The notes under the pieces were generated by a model that did no database searches, was not told the DNA's origin, and saw nothing but the letters and a program-made list of their open reading frames with translations. DNA of 64,000 nt. Source: Eubacteriaceae bacterium. GTDB taxonomy: Bacteria; Bacillota; Clostridia; Eubacteriales; Eubacteriaceae. Positions 55,627-64,000 of the stretch are shown here, in pieces; position 1 is the stretch's first letter, and each line of letters begins with the position of its first letter. Location of the stretch: the NCBI GenBank assembly GCA_017405085.1, contig JAFRBB010000026.1:89720-153719 (forward strand), in the 5' to 3' direction. A program made the position numbers and the translations under genes.

Positions 55627-58299
55627 ATGACGTGCTTTTCGAACCAATTAAGTGTTATGGCTGCAAAATCCAGCAAATCAGATGAAAATAAATGGTTGCC
55701 GTTTTGGATGCACAGCTTGGATACGGCATATATTGTTAAAAAACTCATGAGACGGTGGATACCGGAGTCTGTATATCGCGTGGCAGAAGCAGAGGGATTG
55801 TCTGGCCCCGAATTTGAAAAATTGATGTTCTTTTTAGGGCTTGTCCATGATATCGGAAAATTAACAACGGATTTTCAAAGTAAAATTTCAACGTCTATTG
55901 TTGACCATAGGGAGAGAATAGAATCAATAGGGTTTGTGATTCCAAATATAGATTGTTATGCAAATAAAAAAGTAATTCATCATTCTATTGCTGGAGAATC
56001 AATTCTTGTTTCAGAATTTAATTGCCCAAAAGCAATTGCGGAAATTGTTGGAGCCCATCATGGAAAACCAGAAGATTTTTCGATTTTTCCTGAAGATTTA
56101 ATTGAGTATTACCCTAGGAATTTTTACGGAAAAGAAAAAGAGCAATGGCAAAGTCTATGGAAAGAATGGCTTGTTTTTGCTTTGGAAAAATCCGGATATC
56201 ATTCTTTGGATGATTTACCGGTGATAGAAAAAAGGGGATTTTTGGTTCTGGCAACATCTATTTTGATTACAGCCGATTGGATTGCCAGTAATACCTATTA
56301 TTTTCCTTTGATTGAATTAAATGATTACTATGATGTGGACATATATCCCGGTCGTGTTAATCGTGCGTGGAAAACAATTAACTTTCCGGATTTGTGGAGA
56401 CCAGATGAATTAAAAGTCGATTCATTTTTTTCTTCTTTTGGATTTGAAGCTAATGCCATTCAAAACGCGATGCTTGGTTGTGCATCCGAAAATCCGGGAT
56501 TAATCATTTTGGAAGCCCAAATGGGATGCGGCAAAACAGAAGCTGCTTTAGCTGCTGTTCAAAATCTTGCCTATTTTCAAAGGGCAGGCGGCATGTATTT
56601 TGGTCTGCCAACTCAGGCAACGACAAATGGTATTTTCCCAAGATTAAAAAAATGGGCTGAAAAACAATCACATGATGAACAACATACATTTGAATTGATT
56701 CACGGTTCTTCTGCGCTTAATGAATTATATCAGAGTATGAGTCATTCGCAAAACGGCAATACGGAAGATGGCGAAGGATTATATATTCACTCTTGGTTTG
56801 AAGGAAGAAAAACAGGTCTTTTAGCGGATTTTGTAGTCGCCACTGTCGATCAATTTTTAATGGCTGCTCTAAAAAGAAAACATTTTATGTTGAGATTTTT
56901 AGGACTGATCGGAAAAGTAGTCGTAATAGATGAGTGTCATGCTTATGATACCTATATGAATCAATATTTAGATACGGTTTTAAATTGGCTGGGTTATTAT
57001 CAAACGCCTGTTATTCTATTATCCGCTACTTTGCCTTCCGAACGAAAAAAGGATATGATTCAAGCATACCTTAAAGGAAAAGACAGAAAAGCATGGAAAG
57101 AAATATCGGAATTAGAAAAAGCTTATCCTCAAATTACGTATACAGTTGGGACGCAAGTTAAACAAAAGCTTGTTGAACAAAATCATGAAAAGAAAACCGT
57201 TCATATCGAGAAAATATGCGAAGATGACATTCAAACGGTTTTGGCGGATCGACTTAGTTCCGGTGGTTGCGCCGGAATTATTGTCAATACTGTTAACGTG
57301 GCTCAAAAATTATATGATAGTTTACAAAAACGTTTGCCGGATTATGAAATCATATTATTCCATTCTCGATTTACAATGGCAGATCGAGCAAAAATAGAAG
57401 AAAAAGTCTTAAGGCGCATCGGAAAGAATTCTGACATTAAAAACAGAGATAAAGTAATCATAATCGGAACACAGGTCCTCGAACAATCACTGGATATTGA
57501 TTTTGATATCATGTTTACACAGCTTTGTCCTATGGATTTGTTGCTGCAAAGAATCGGACGGCTTCAAAGACATGAACGTAAAAGACCCGAATTGTTGTCA
57601 AAGGCTTTTTGCTACATCGTTCATCCGAAAGAAGCGCTTTATGATAAGGGAAGTAGCTATATCTATACCGATTGGCTTTTGACACAAACAGAAAAACATT
57701 TAAAAGATGTCTTTTGTCTACCAAATGATATTTCTCTTTTGGTTGAAAAAGTGTATGAGAAGCCTGATATGTACAAATTAAACGATGCGGAAATTGAATA
57801 CTACGAATGTTTTATTAAAGAAAAAGATGACAAACGAAAAAGAGCAAATAATTTTCGTATTACGAAAGTAAATGGTCGGTTTATGACAGGACTTTTAGAT
57901 TCAAAAGATGCTTTATCAAATGTACGTGACGGCGATGATTCAATTGAAGCAATTCTGCTGATTAAATCGAATGACAAACAGATTGCTTTACTTCCATGGC
58001 AAAGTGAAGGAAGGCAACTATCTCTGGAAGAAGTTCCAAGTTATGAAGAAGCTTTGATAATTCAAAGACAAAAAATTAAACTACCGAATAATTTTTCAAA
58101 ATTTCATTGGGAAGAAACAAATAAAGCACTTAAAAACAATGAGATAGAAGCATGGAATGATAATTCAATATTAAAGGGGGAGAGTTATGTGCTGTTAGAT
58201 GCAGATAGAACGACTGAAATTGCCGGATACCGCATAAATTACGATCAAAAAAAAGGATTGATATATGACAAAATAGGAGATGCCATTGATGAAAAGTGA
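55627..58299 (+). CDS. cas3: CRISPR-associated helicase/nuclease Cas3 (type I-E)
   Basis: An 890-residue protein: HD nuclease domain first (LVHDIGK near residue 74, then HHSIAGE and GAHHGKPEDF), then a superfamily 2 helicase with Walker A MGCGKT (about 299-304), motif II DECH (about 435-438), LLSATLP and a motif VI RIGRLQRHE. Cascade bound to target DNA recruits it to unwind and cut the strand. The ATG has GAGAGGGTAAA upstream. First gene of the operon; overlaps cse1 by eleven bases. AT-rich codon use unlike the rest of the window. Confidence 0.95.
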   Translation: MTCFSNQLSVMAAKSSKSDENKWLPFWMHSLDTAYIVKKLMRRWIPESVYRVAEAEGLSGPEFEKLMFFLGLVHDIGKLTTDFQSKISTSIVDHRERIESIGFVIPNIDCYANKKVIHHSIAGESILVSEFNCPKAIAEIVGAHHGKPEDFSIFPEDLIEYYPRNFYGKEKEQWQSLWKEWLVFALEKSGYHSLDDLPVIEKRGFLVLATSILITADWIASNTYYFPLIELNDYYDVDIYPGRVNRAWKTINFPDLWRPDELKVDSFFSSFGFEANAIQNAMLGCASENPGLIILEAQMGCGKTEAALAAVQNLAYFQRAGGMYFGLPTQATTNGIFPRLKKWAEKQSHDEQHTFELIHGSSALNELYQSMSHSQNGNTEDGEGLYIHSWFEGRKTGLLADFVVATVDQFLMAALKRKHFMLRFLGLIGKVVVIDECHAYDTYMNQYLDTVLNWLGYYQTPVILLSATLPSERKKDMIQAYLKGKDRKAWKEISELEKAYPQITYTVGTQVKQKLVEQNHEKKTVHIEKICEDDIQTVLADRLSSGGCAGIIVNTVNVAQKLYDSLQKRLPDYEIILFHSRFTMADRAKIEEKVLRRIGKNSDIKNRDKVIIIGTQVLEQSLDIDFDIMFTQLCPMDLLLQRIGRLQRHERKRPELLSKAFCYIVHPKEALYDKGSSYIYTDWLLTQTEKHLKDVFCLPNDISLLVEKVYEKPDMYKLNDAEIEYYECFIKEKDDKRKRANNFRITKVNGRFMTGLLDSKDALSNVRDGDDSIEAILLIKSNDKQIALLPWQSEGRQLSLEEVPSYEEALIIQRQKIKLPNNFSKFHWEETNKALKNNEIEAWNDNSILKGESYVLLDADRTTEIAGYRINYDQKKGLIYDKIGDAIDEK

Positions 58300-59938
58300 A
58301 TTTAATTTAATTGACGAACCTTGGATCATGGTGATGCGTTTAGATTGTGAAATTGAAACAGTGTCGATCAAAACTTTATTTGAAAAAGCACATCAATATA
58401 AGCGCTTGGCCGGAGAAATGCCTGCTCAGGATAATGCGATTTTAAGACTTTTGATTGCTATTCTTTATTCTGTTTTTTCACGTGTTGATATTGATGGTGA
58501 AGAATGTGAAATAGAAGATGAAGAAGATGCTTTGGAACGTTGGAAAAACATATGGGATCTTAAACATTTTCCCATTAAACCGATTGAAGATTATTTGAAA
58601 CAATATCATAATCGTTTTTATTTAATTGATGATAAAAAACCATTTTATCAAATTCCTGAGGCTAATATCGGTACATATTACAATGCTTCAAAATTAATGG
58701 CCCATATTTCTGAAGGTAACAATAAAACACGTATTTTTTCAGAAAGGAATGGGAAAGATAAAAGAAAACTAGACTATGCAGAAGCTACGAGATGGTTGAT
58801 TTATATCAACGCTTATGATGATGCATCAGCAAAGAAATCCAAAGAATATAAAAAGAATAATAAAGATTCAAGTTCTAAATCACCAGGTGTTTGTTGGTGT
58901 GGGAAATTGGGAAATATTGAAGCGGTTGGAGAGAATCTATATCAAGTCTTATTACTTAATCTGACATTTTTGAAAGACGGAATAGATGTCTGGGAGCCTA
59001 TTCAAAATGATTTTCGACATTGCGCGGCTTGGGAACTCGATAATCCAAGAAAAGGAGAAAGATGTGAAATTATCACACCGGCTAATCCTGCCGCGCTTTT
59101 AACCTTACAATCAAGAAGAATTTTATTAGATATTCAAAGTCAAAAAATAGTTGGATATCACGTACTCAGTGGCGACTTTTTTGAGCCAGAAAATGCTTTT
59201 GAAGAACAGATGACGATATGGGGGTCAAAAGAAGACAAAAAGAAAACGATCATTTATCCGAGACGGTATAATATTTCCAAGCGAAGCTGGCGGGAATTTT
59301 CTTCTCTTAATGTAGATACGTCAGCAAGAGTTCCCGGGATTGTCAACTGGATATTTCGTTTAATGCAAGAAAACATTTTATCCAAAAATGATAATGTTCA
59401 TTTTAAAAACATTTCAATATATTATGATTCCAACAGTTCTTCAATTGTTAATACGTATTATGATGAACTATCATTTCATAAGCTATTGTTGGATAATGTC
59501 GGGAAAAAATGGCGAACATGGATTGAGAATGAAATCAAAAACTGTGAAATCTGTGCGAATGAAATTGGTAAGTTGGAACAAAAGATTATGCTCGCATCCG
59601 GCATAAGCGAAGCGGATATTAATAATAAACCGCAGACGAACAAAGAATTGTTTTTTAACCGGATTGATTTATCCGTCAGAAAATGGATTTTTCAGTTGGA
59701 TCCGAGTTCAGATGACGAAAAATATGTTAATGTTTTGCGAAAAATTGTTAGAGAAAAGGCTTTGAAAATTGGAAAGGAAATGGTTGATCAGATTAAAGAT
59801 ATTCAAGCGCTATATGGAAGGAAAATTGTTGAAGAGAAAAACAATAAAAAGAAAGTAAGGAATTGCTCGGTTTTGGATAGTTACGAAAAATTCAAAAAAG
59901 GCATCTGGTCAACAACAAAGGAGTTGTCGAATGAGTAA
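58289..59938 (+). CDS. cse1: Cascade large subunit Cse1 (Cas8e/CasA)
   Basis: A 549-residue protein starting FNLIDEPWIMV, the usual Cse1 N-terminus (LLxxPWIPV), with GVCWCGKLGNIEA, the WEPIQNDFRHCAAWELDNP region and a C-terminal helical bundle. It recognises the PAM and helps load target DNA. The start chosen has AGGAG nine bases upstream, inside the end of cas3; an ATG nine bases earlier is too close to that site. Confidence 0.9.
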   Translation: MKSEFNLIDEPWIMVMRLDCEIETVSIKTLFEKAHQYKRLAGEMPAQDNAILRLLIAILYSVFSRVDIDGEECEIEDEEDALERWKNIWDLKHFPIKPIEDYLKQYHNRFYLIDDKKPFYQIPEANIGTYYNASKLMAHISEGNNKTRIFSERNGKDKRKLDYAEATRWLIYINAYDDASAKKSKEYKKNNKDSSSKSPGVCWCGKLGNIEAVGENLYQVLLLNLTFLKDGIDVWEPIQNDFRHCAAWELDNPRKGERCEIITPANPAALLTLQSRRILLDIQSQKIVGYHVLSGDFFEPENAFEEQMTIWGSKEDKKKTIIYPRRYNISKRSWREFSSLNVDTSARVPGIVNWIFRLMQENILSKNDNVHFKNISIYYDSNSSSIVNTYYDELSFHKLLLDNVGKKWRTWIENEIKNCEICANEIGKLEQKIMLASGISEADINNKPQTNKELFFNRIDLSVRKWIFQLDPSSDDEKYVNVLRKIVREKALKIGKEMVDQIKDIQALYGRKIVEEKNNKKKVRNCSVLDSYEKFKKGIWSTTKELSNE

Positions 59939-60542
59939 TAGTAAATTGAGTGAAATAAAAAGAATTGTCAAAGAACAAATTGAAAAATTGTCAAAAGACA
60001 AAGGTAAAATGGCAATATTGAGACGAGGTACTGGTAAAAACCCCTGTTTTGATTTTAAGCTTTTAGGTATGATTCTTGAGGATTTACCGGAAGATTTGAT
60101 GTCTTTGAGTGATGAACTCAGCTATGCGGAATGGGCAATATACATAGCATTGACTTTATTTGCGTGGCATCAGCAGGGGCATGATCCTGATAGCAATTGC
60201 ATGCATCAAAGTTGCAGAGATCAAGAAACCAATGTATTAAAAAAAGAAAAACGATTAGGTGGCGCAATTGCTCAATTAATTCATGATGAAAATGATTTTA
60301 AACGTATCACCAATCGATTTATTATTTTGGCTTCATCGAATGATATGGAAGGTCTTTCACATTATTTAAGGCAAATGATTGGATTATTAAGGCAAAACGA
60401 TATACCTTTGGACTATGTTGATTTGGCAGAGGATTTATATCAATTTCAACGTCAAGAATTAAAATATAACGTAAAATTGAAATGGGGACAGGATTTTTAT
60501 CGTATCAGAAATAAAATTGAGGAGGACAAAAATGAAGAATAA
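59931..60542 (+). CDS. cse2: Cascade small subunit Cse2 (CasB)
   Basis: A 203-residue mostly helical, Lys-rich protein. It has the Cse2 layout: RRGTGKNP near residue 30 and an ALTLFAWHQQGH segment before a long helical C-terminal half (LSHYLRQMIGLLRQNDIPLDYVDLAEDLYQFQ). It forms the belly of Cascade, holding the displaced strand. Overlaps cse1 by eight bases with GGAG upstream of its ATG, and cas7 by eleven. Confidence 0.88.
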   Translation: MSNSKLSEIKRIVKEQIEKLSKDKGKMAILRRGTGKNPCFDFKLLGMILEDLPEDLMSLSDELSYAEWAIYIALTLFAWHQQGHDPDSNCMHQSCRDQETNVLKKEKRLGGAIAQLIHDENDFKRITNRFIILASSNDMEGLSHYLRQMIGLLRQNDIPLDYVDLAEDLYQFQRQELKYNVKLKWGQDFYRIRNKIEEDKNEE

Positions 60543-61638
60543 TTGTTATGTAGATTTCCATGTGATTCAAACCGTGCCACCGAGTTGTGTGAATCGTGAT
60601 GATACCGGCAGTCCTAAAACATCAATGTACGGTGGGAAAATGAGAGCTCGTGTGTCCAGTCAGTCTTGGAAACACGCTATGCGTATAATGTTTGAGGATT
60701 TGTTTTCGCCTGAATATTTGGGGAAGCGCACAAAGAGAATCCATCAATTAATTATTTCGAAAATACTGGAAGCCAAACCTGAACTTGCGGATAATCCGAA
60801 AAAACTTAACACCGAGATTGTTAATTTATTTAAGAATGCCGGCATAACGCTAAAAATGAAAAAGAAATCTGATGAAATAGAGGGAACAGATGCTCTGTTT
60901 TTTATGAGTAACCGTCAAGCGGAATTAATCGCAAAAATCTATTTAGAAAAGACAGAAAACAAGAGTGATGATGACTATAAAACTGAATTAAAGCAAGCGC
61001 TAAAAGTCTATCCATCCGTTGATATGGCTCTGTTCGGTCGTATGGTAGCATCAGATCCATCGTTAAATTACGACGCAACAGCGCAGGTAGCGCACGCGAT
61101 TTCAACCCATGAAGTTCAAACGGAGTATGATTATTTCACCGCGGTAGATGATCTTGCGCCGGAAGACAACGCGGGGGCTGGCCATCTGGGAACAATTGAA
61201 TATAATAGTTTCACCATGTATCGTTACGCGTCAGTAAACATTAAAGAATTGACGGTTTATTTACAGGAAGATACGGCAGAAGCGGTTAAAAACTTTGCGA
61301 AAGCATTCATTCTTTCAATGCCTGCCGGAAAACAAAACACTTTTGCCAATCGAACAGTTCCAGATTTCGTATACGTTACAATCAGGGAAGATCAACCCGT
61401 TAATTTTTGCGCCGCTTTTGAGAAACCGGTTTTCGCCAGATCTGAAGGATATGTTATTCCTTCAATTCAACGCTTGGACGAATACGCAAAAAAAGTTTAT
61501 AAAAATTTTGTGGATGCTCCAAATAAATCTTTTGCTATTGGAGAAGATGGCATTTTATCAGAAGCGCAACACGTTTCTATTAAAGAATTGTTTGACGCTT
61601 TAGAAATAAGTGTTGATGAATTTCAGACACAGGGATAA
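60532..61638 (+). CDS. cas7: Cascade backbone subunit Cas7e (CasC/Cse4)
   Basis: A 368-residue protein: FHVIQTVPPSCVNRDDTGSPKT, GGKMRARVSSQSWKHAMR, the DMALFGRMVAS segment, the HEVQTEYDYFTAVDDL block and GAGHLGTIEYNSFTMYRYA, all standard for Cas7e. Six copies coat the guide part of crRNA. The ATG has GGAGGACAA upstream and overlaps the cse2 end. Confidence 0.95.
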   Translation: MKNNCYVDFHVIQTVPPSCVNRDDTGSPKTSMYGGKMRARVSSQSWKHAMRIMFEDLFSPEYLGKRTKRIHQLIISKILEAKPELADNPKKLNTEIVNLFKNAGITLKMKKKSDEIEGTDALFFMSNRQAELIAKIYLEKTENKSDDDYKTELKQALKVYPSVDMALFGRMVASDPSLNYDATAQVAHAISTHEVQTEYDYFTAVDDLAPEDNAGAGHLGTIEYNSFTMYRYASVNIKELTVYLQEDTAEAVKNFAKAFILSMPAGKQNTFANRTVPDFVYVTIREDQPVNFCAAFEKPVFARSEGYVIPSIQRLDEYAKKVYKNFVDAPNKSFAIGEDGILSEAQHVSIKELFDALEISVDEFQTQG

Positions 61639-61642
61639 TGAG

Positions 61643-62395
61643 ATGCAAACATTATTGTTACGTTTAGCGGGGCCAATGCAGTCCTGGGGTGTCGAATCTA
61701 AATATGATGAACGACGTACGCTAACAGAACCAAACAAAAGTGGTGTTCTCGGCATGATAGCCGCCGCACTTGGTCGTTCAAGAGGTGATTCCTTAGATGA
61801 TTTGCTCAAGTTGAGATTTGGCGTTCGCGTTGATAAAGCCGGGCAAATAGAAAGAGATTATCAAATAGTTCACAATTTAAATGATGCAAAAAAAAGCAAA
61901 ACTGAAGAAGTATTTTTATCTTATGGTCAAGCGTACAAAAAGAATCATAATTCAAGTAAAGAAACCAGCACGTTGACAAACCGATACTATATCGCGGACG
62001 GAATTTTCTTGGTCGGATTGGAGAGTGATGACGAAGTCTTTCTTAAATCAATTGAGTACGCGTTAAAGCATCCAATCTATCATATGTTTCTTGGAAGACG
62101 CTCGTATCCGCCGACTTTACCGCTTGTCATGGGCATCAGAGACTTTTCTCTGGAAGAAGCATTGGAAAAGGAACCATGGTTGGTGGATAGAGAAAATCAA
62201 AATCAGTACGATGGTAATCTTCGAATTATTACCGAAACAAAATATGGAGAATCCTATCATGCTGTGCAACGAGATGTGCCGATCTCTTTTAATCCTCAAA
62301 AACGTATGTTTACTTATCGAGGACTAAAAGAAAAATATGTTAAAAAAGGCATCGACATAAAAACCGAGCATGATGTGTTTTCTGAAGTGGAGTGA
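61643..62395 (+). CDS. cas5: Cascade subunit Cas5e (CasD)
   Basis: A 250-residue protein starting MQTLLLRLAGPMQSWG, the Cas5e signature, then RTLTEPNKSGVLGMIAAALG and a C-terminal FNPQKRMFTYRGL. It binds the 5' handle of crRNA. It begins four bases after the cas7 stop codon. Confidence 0.94.
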   Translation: MQTLLLRLAGPMQSWGVESKYDERRTLTEPNKSGVLGMIAAALGRSRGDSLDDLLKLRFGVRVDKAGQIERDYQIVHNLNDAKKSKTEEVFLSYGQAYKKNHNSSKETSTLTNRYYIADGIFLVGLESDDEVFLKSIEYALKHPIYHMFLGRRSYPPTLPLVMGIRDFSLEEALEKEPWLVDRENQNQYDGNLRIITETKYGESYHAVQRDVPISFNPQKRMFTYRGLKEKYVKKGIDIKTEHDVFSEVE

Positions 62396-62399
62396 TGAG

Positions 62400-63029
62400 A
62401 TGTATTTATCACGCGTTCATTTAAATTTAAAAAAGAAAAAAACCATAAAAGCCTTTTCCGTTCCAACACTATTTCACGGAGCAGTCGAGCAATCTTTCGG
62501 TGATGAAAGAACCCGTAATTTGTGGCGTATCGATTGTTTGAACGATCAATACTATTTACTCGTCGTCAGTCATGAAAAGCCTGATCTTTCCGGAGTGGTT
62601 GAGCAATTTGGTTCTGAAGCGTATCCTGCAGAAACAAAGCAGTATGATCCTTTTTTGGACAAATTAAAAGAAGGCGATTGTTGGCATTTCAGAATAATAG
62701 CCAATCCTACAAAAAGCAAAAAAACGGAAGAGCGAGATCGGGGAAAAGTTAAAGCGCTTCTTTCTGTCGAAGATCAAAAACAGTGGCTCGTTCAAAAAGG
62801 AGAAAGAAACGGATTTTTCGTTACGAATGACAGTTTTAATGTGCTTCGAGACGAATGGTTGCAATTTAAGAAAAAGAAAAACGGACATCAAGTCAGTTTG
62901 CTCGCGGTGACTTACGAGGGCTATTTAACAATAAAAGATGTAGTGTTATTTAAAGAAGCGTTGCGTAACGGAATCGGCAGAGAAAAAGCATATGGCATGG
63001 GAATGCTGACCATCGCAAACAAGAGGTGA
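62400..63029 (+). CDS. cas6e: crRNA endonuclease Cas6e (CasE/Cse3)
   Basis: A 209-residue protein: N-terminal MYLSRVHLNL, a probable catalytic His in TLFHGAVEQSF, FRIIANPTKSKK, and the glycine-rich C-terminal loop GIGREKAYGMGMLT. It cuts pre-crRNA at the repeat hairpin and stays bound to the 3' handle. It begins about four bases after cas5. Confidence 0.94.
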   Translation: MYLSRVHLNLKKKKTIKAFSVPTLFHGAVEQSFGDERTRNLWRIDCLNDQYYLLVVSHEKPDLSGVVEQFGSEAYPAETKQYDPFLDKLKEGDCWHFRIIANPTKSKKTEERDRGKVKALLSVEDQKQWLVQKGERNGFFVTNDSFNVLRDEWLQFKKKKNGHQVSLLAVTYEGYLTIKDVVLFKEALRNGIGREKAYGMGMLTIANKR

Positions 63030-63866
<837 letters not shown>

Positions 63867-64000
63867 AGCCACTCTCTTATGACGGACTACCAACGAAGTT
63901 GCCTGTCCGGAAACAGACGGCTATAATGACCATGTAATATTTCTAAGGAGAAAAAGAAAGGACATCCCCATAGCGATATCGTGCACCACCACGTTACCGG
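63867..64000. other. Unassigned sequence downstream of cas1
   Basis: The next 134 bases are GC-richer than the cas operon. They show no Cas2e start and no CRISPR repeat. A short open frame is present (TTNEVACPETDGYNDHVIF), as is an AAGGAG at 63942-63947 without a following gene before the window ends. It may be the start of an inserted element. Confidence 0.35.

Noticed and set aside
63867..64000. CRISPR array or cas2 start after cas1
   Set aside because: No repeated 28-29 base units and no Cas2e N-terminus can be found in any frame before the window ends.

Overview
The window comes from a low-oxygen, butyrate-forming member of the Firmicutes (class Clostridia). The evidence is a complete thl-crt-hbd-bcd-etfB-etfA operon, a flavodiiron protein, a small ferredoxin, type III glutamine synthetase, a CIRCE/HrcA-controlled hrcA-grpE-dnaK-dnaJ operon, ChW repeats, A/G-rich ribosome binding sites and sigma-A type promoters. 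Species cannot be named from sequence alone. Most genes have GC-rich third positions; the CRISPR-Cas operon at the right end and a toxin/immunity remnant near 28.4-30.1 kb are clearly AT-richer and look acquired.

Layout. 0-9.8 kb: the end of a BTAD-type response regulator, an EF-G-like GTPase, a ferredoxin, a HAD phosphatase, two tRNA-Ser genes, a lipoprotein glutaminyl cyclase, a frameshifted DUF2798 membrane gene, an iron alcohol dehydrogenase and glnN. The glnN gene has a leader encoding a 17-residue peptide that overlaps an intrinsic terminator. 10-16 kb: a divergent purA followed by carA-carB. 16-22 kb: a secreted subtilase with six ChW repeats, an S66 peptidase and hemW. 22-28.4 kb: the heat-shock operon, a TetR-type regulator and an RpiB-type isomerase. 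28.4-30.1 kb: an orphan toxin tip plus immunity-like genes, bounded by two copies of the rpiB 3' end. 30.2-36.9 kb: a lipoprotein, azlD-azlC, tatD, an ECF S component, fprA, a pentapeptide protein and serS. 37-43.2 kb: the butyryl-CoA operon. 43.3-46.5 kb: a probable small RNA, an amino-acid binding lipoprotein, a tyrosine phosphatase and a polysaccharide deacetylase. 47.2-55.3 kb: a DUF2284 protein with a long acidic Pro-rich tail, a cysteine hydrolase, methylthioadenosine salvage genes, a TIM-barrel isomerase, a secreted protein ending in a ribosomal L9 C-terminal-like domain, a second small RNA candidate and glycerol dehydrogenase. 55.6-64 kb: a type I-E CRISPR-Cas operon (cas3, cse1, cse2, cas7, cas5, cas6, cas1). 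Its cas1 ends early, and no cas2 or repeat array is seen before the window ends.

How the genes work together. Thl, Crt, Hbd, Bcd and EtfAB convert two acetyl-CoA to butyryl-CoA, regenerating NAD+ and, through Bcd-Etf, probably reducing ferredoxin. Ferredoxin and the flavodiiron protein fit that anaerobic redox economy. The I-E genes would encode Cascade, the Cas3 nuclease-helicase and a Cas1 integrase. The most unusual signals are the glnN leader, the rpiB-bounded toxin/immunity island, the secreted L9-like fusion, two orphan promoter-to-terminator units, and long palindromes and dispersed repeats in the gene-poor gaps.
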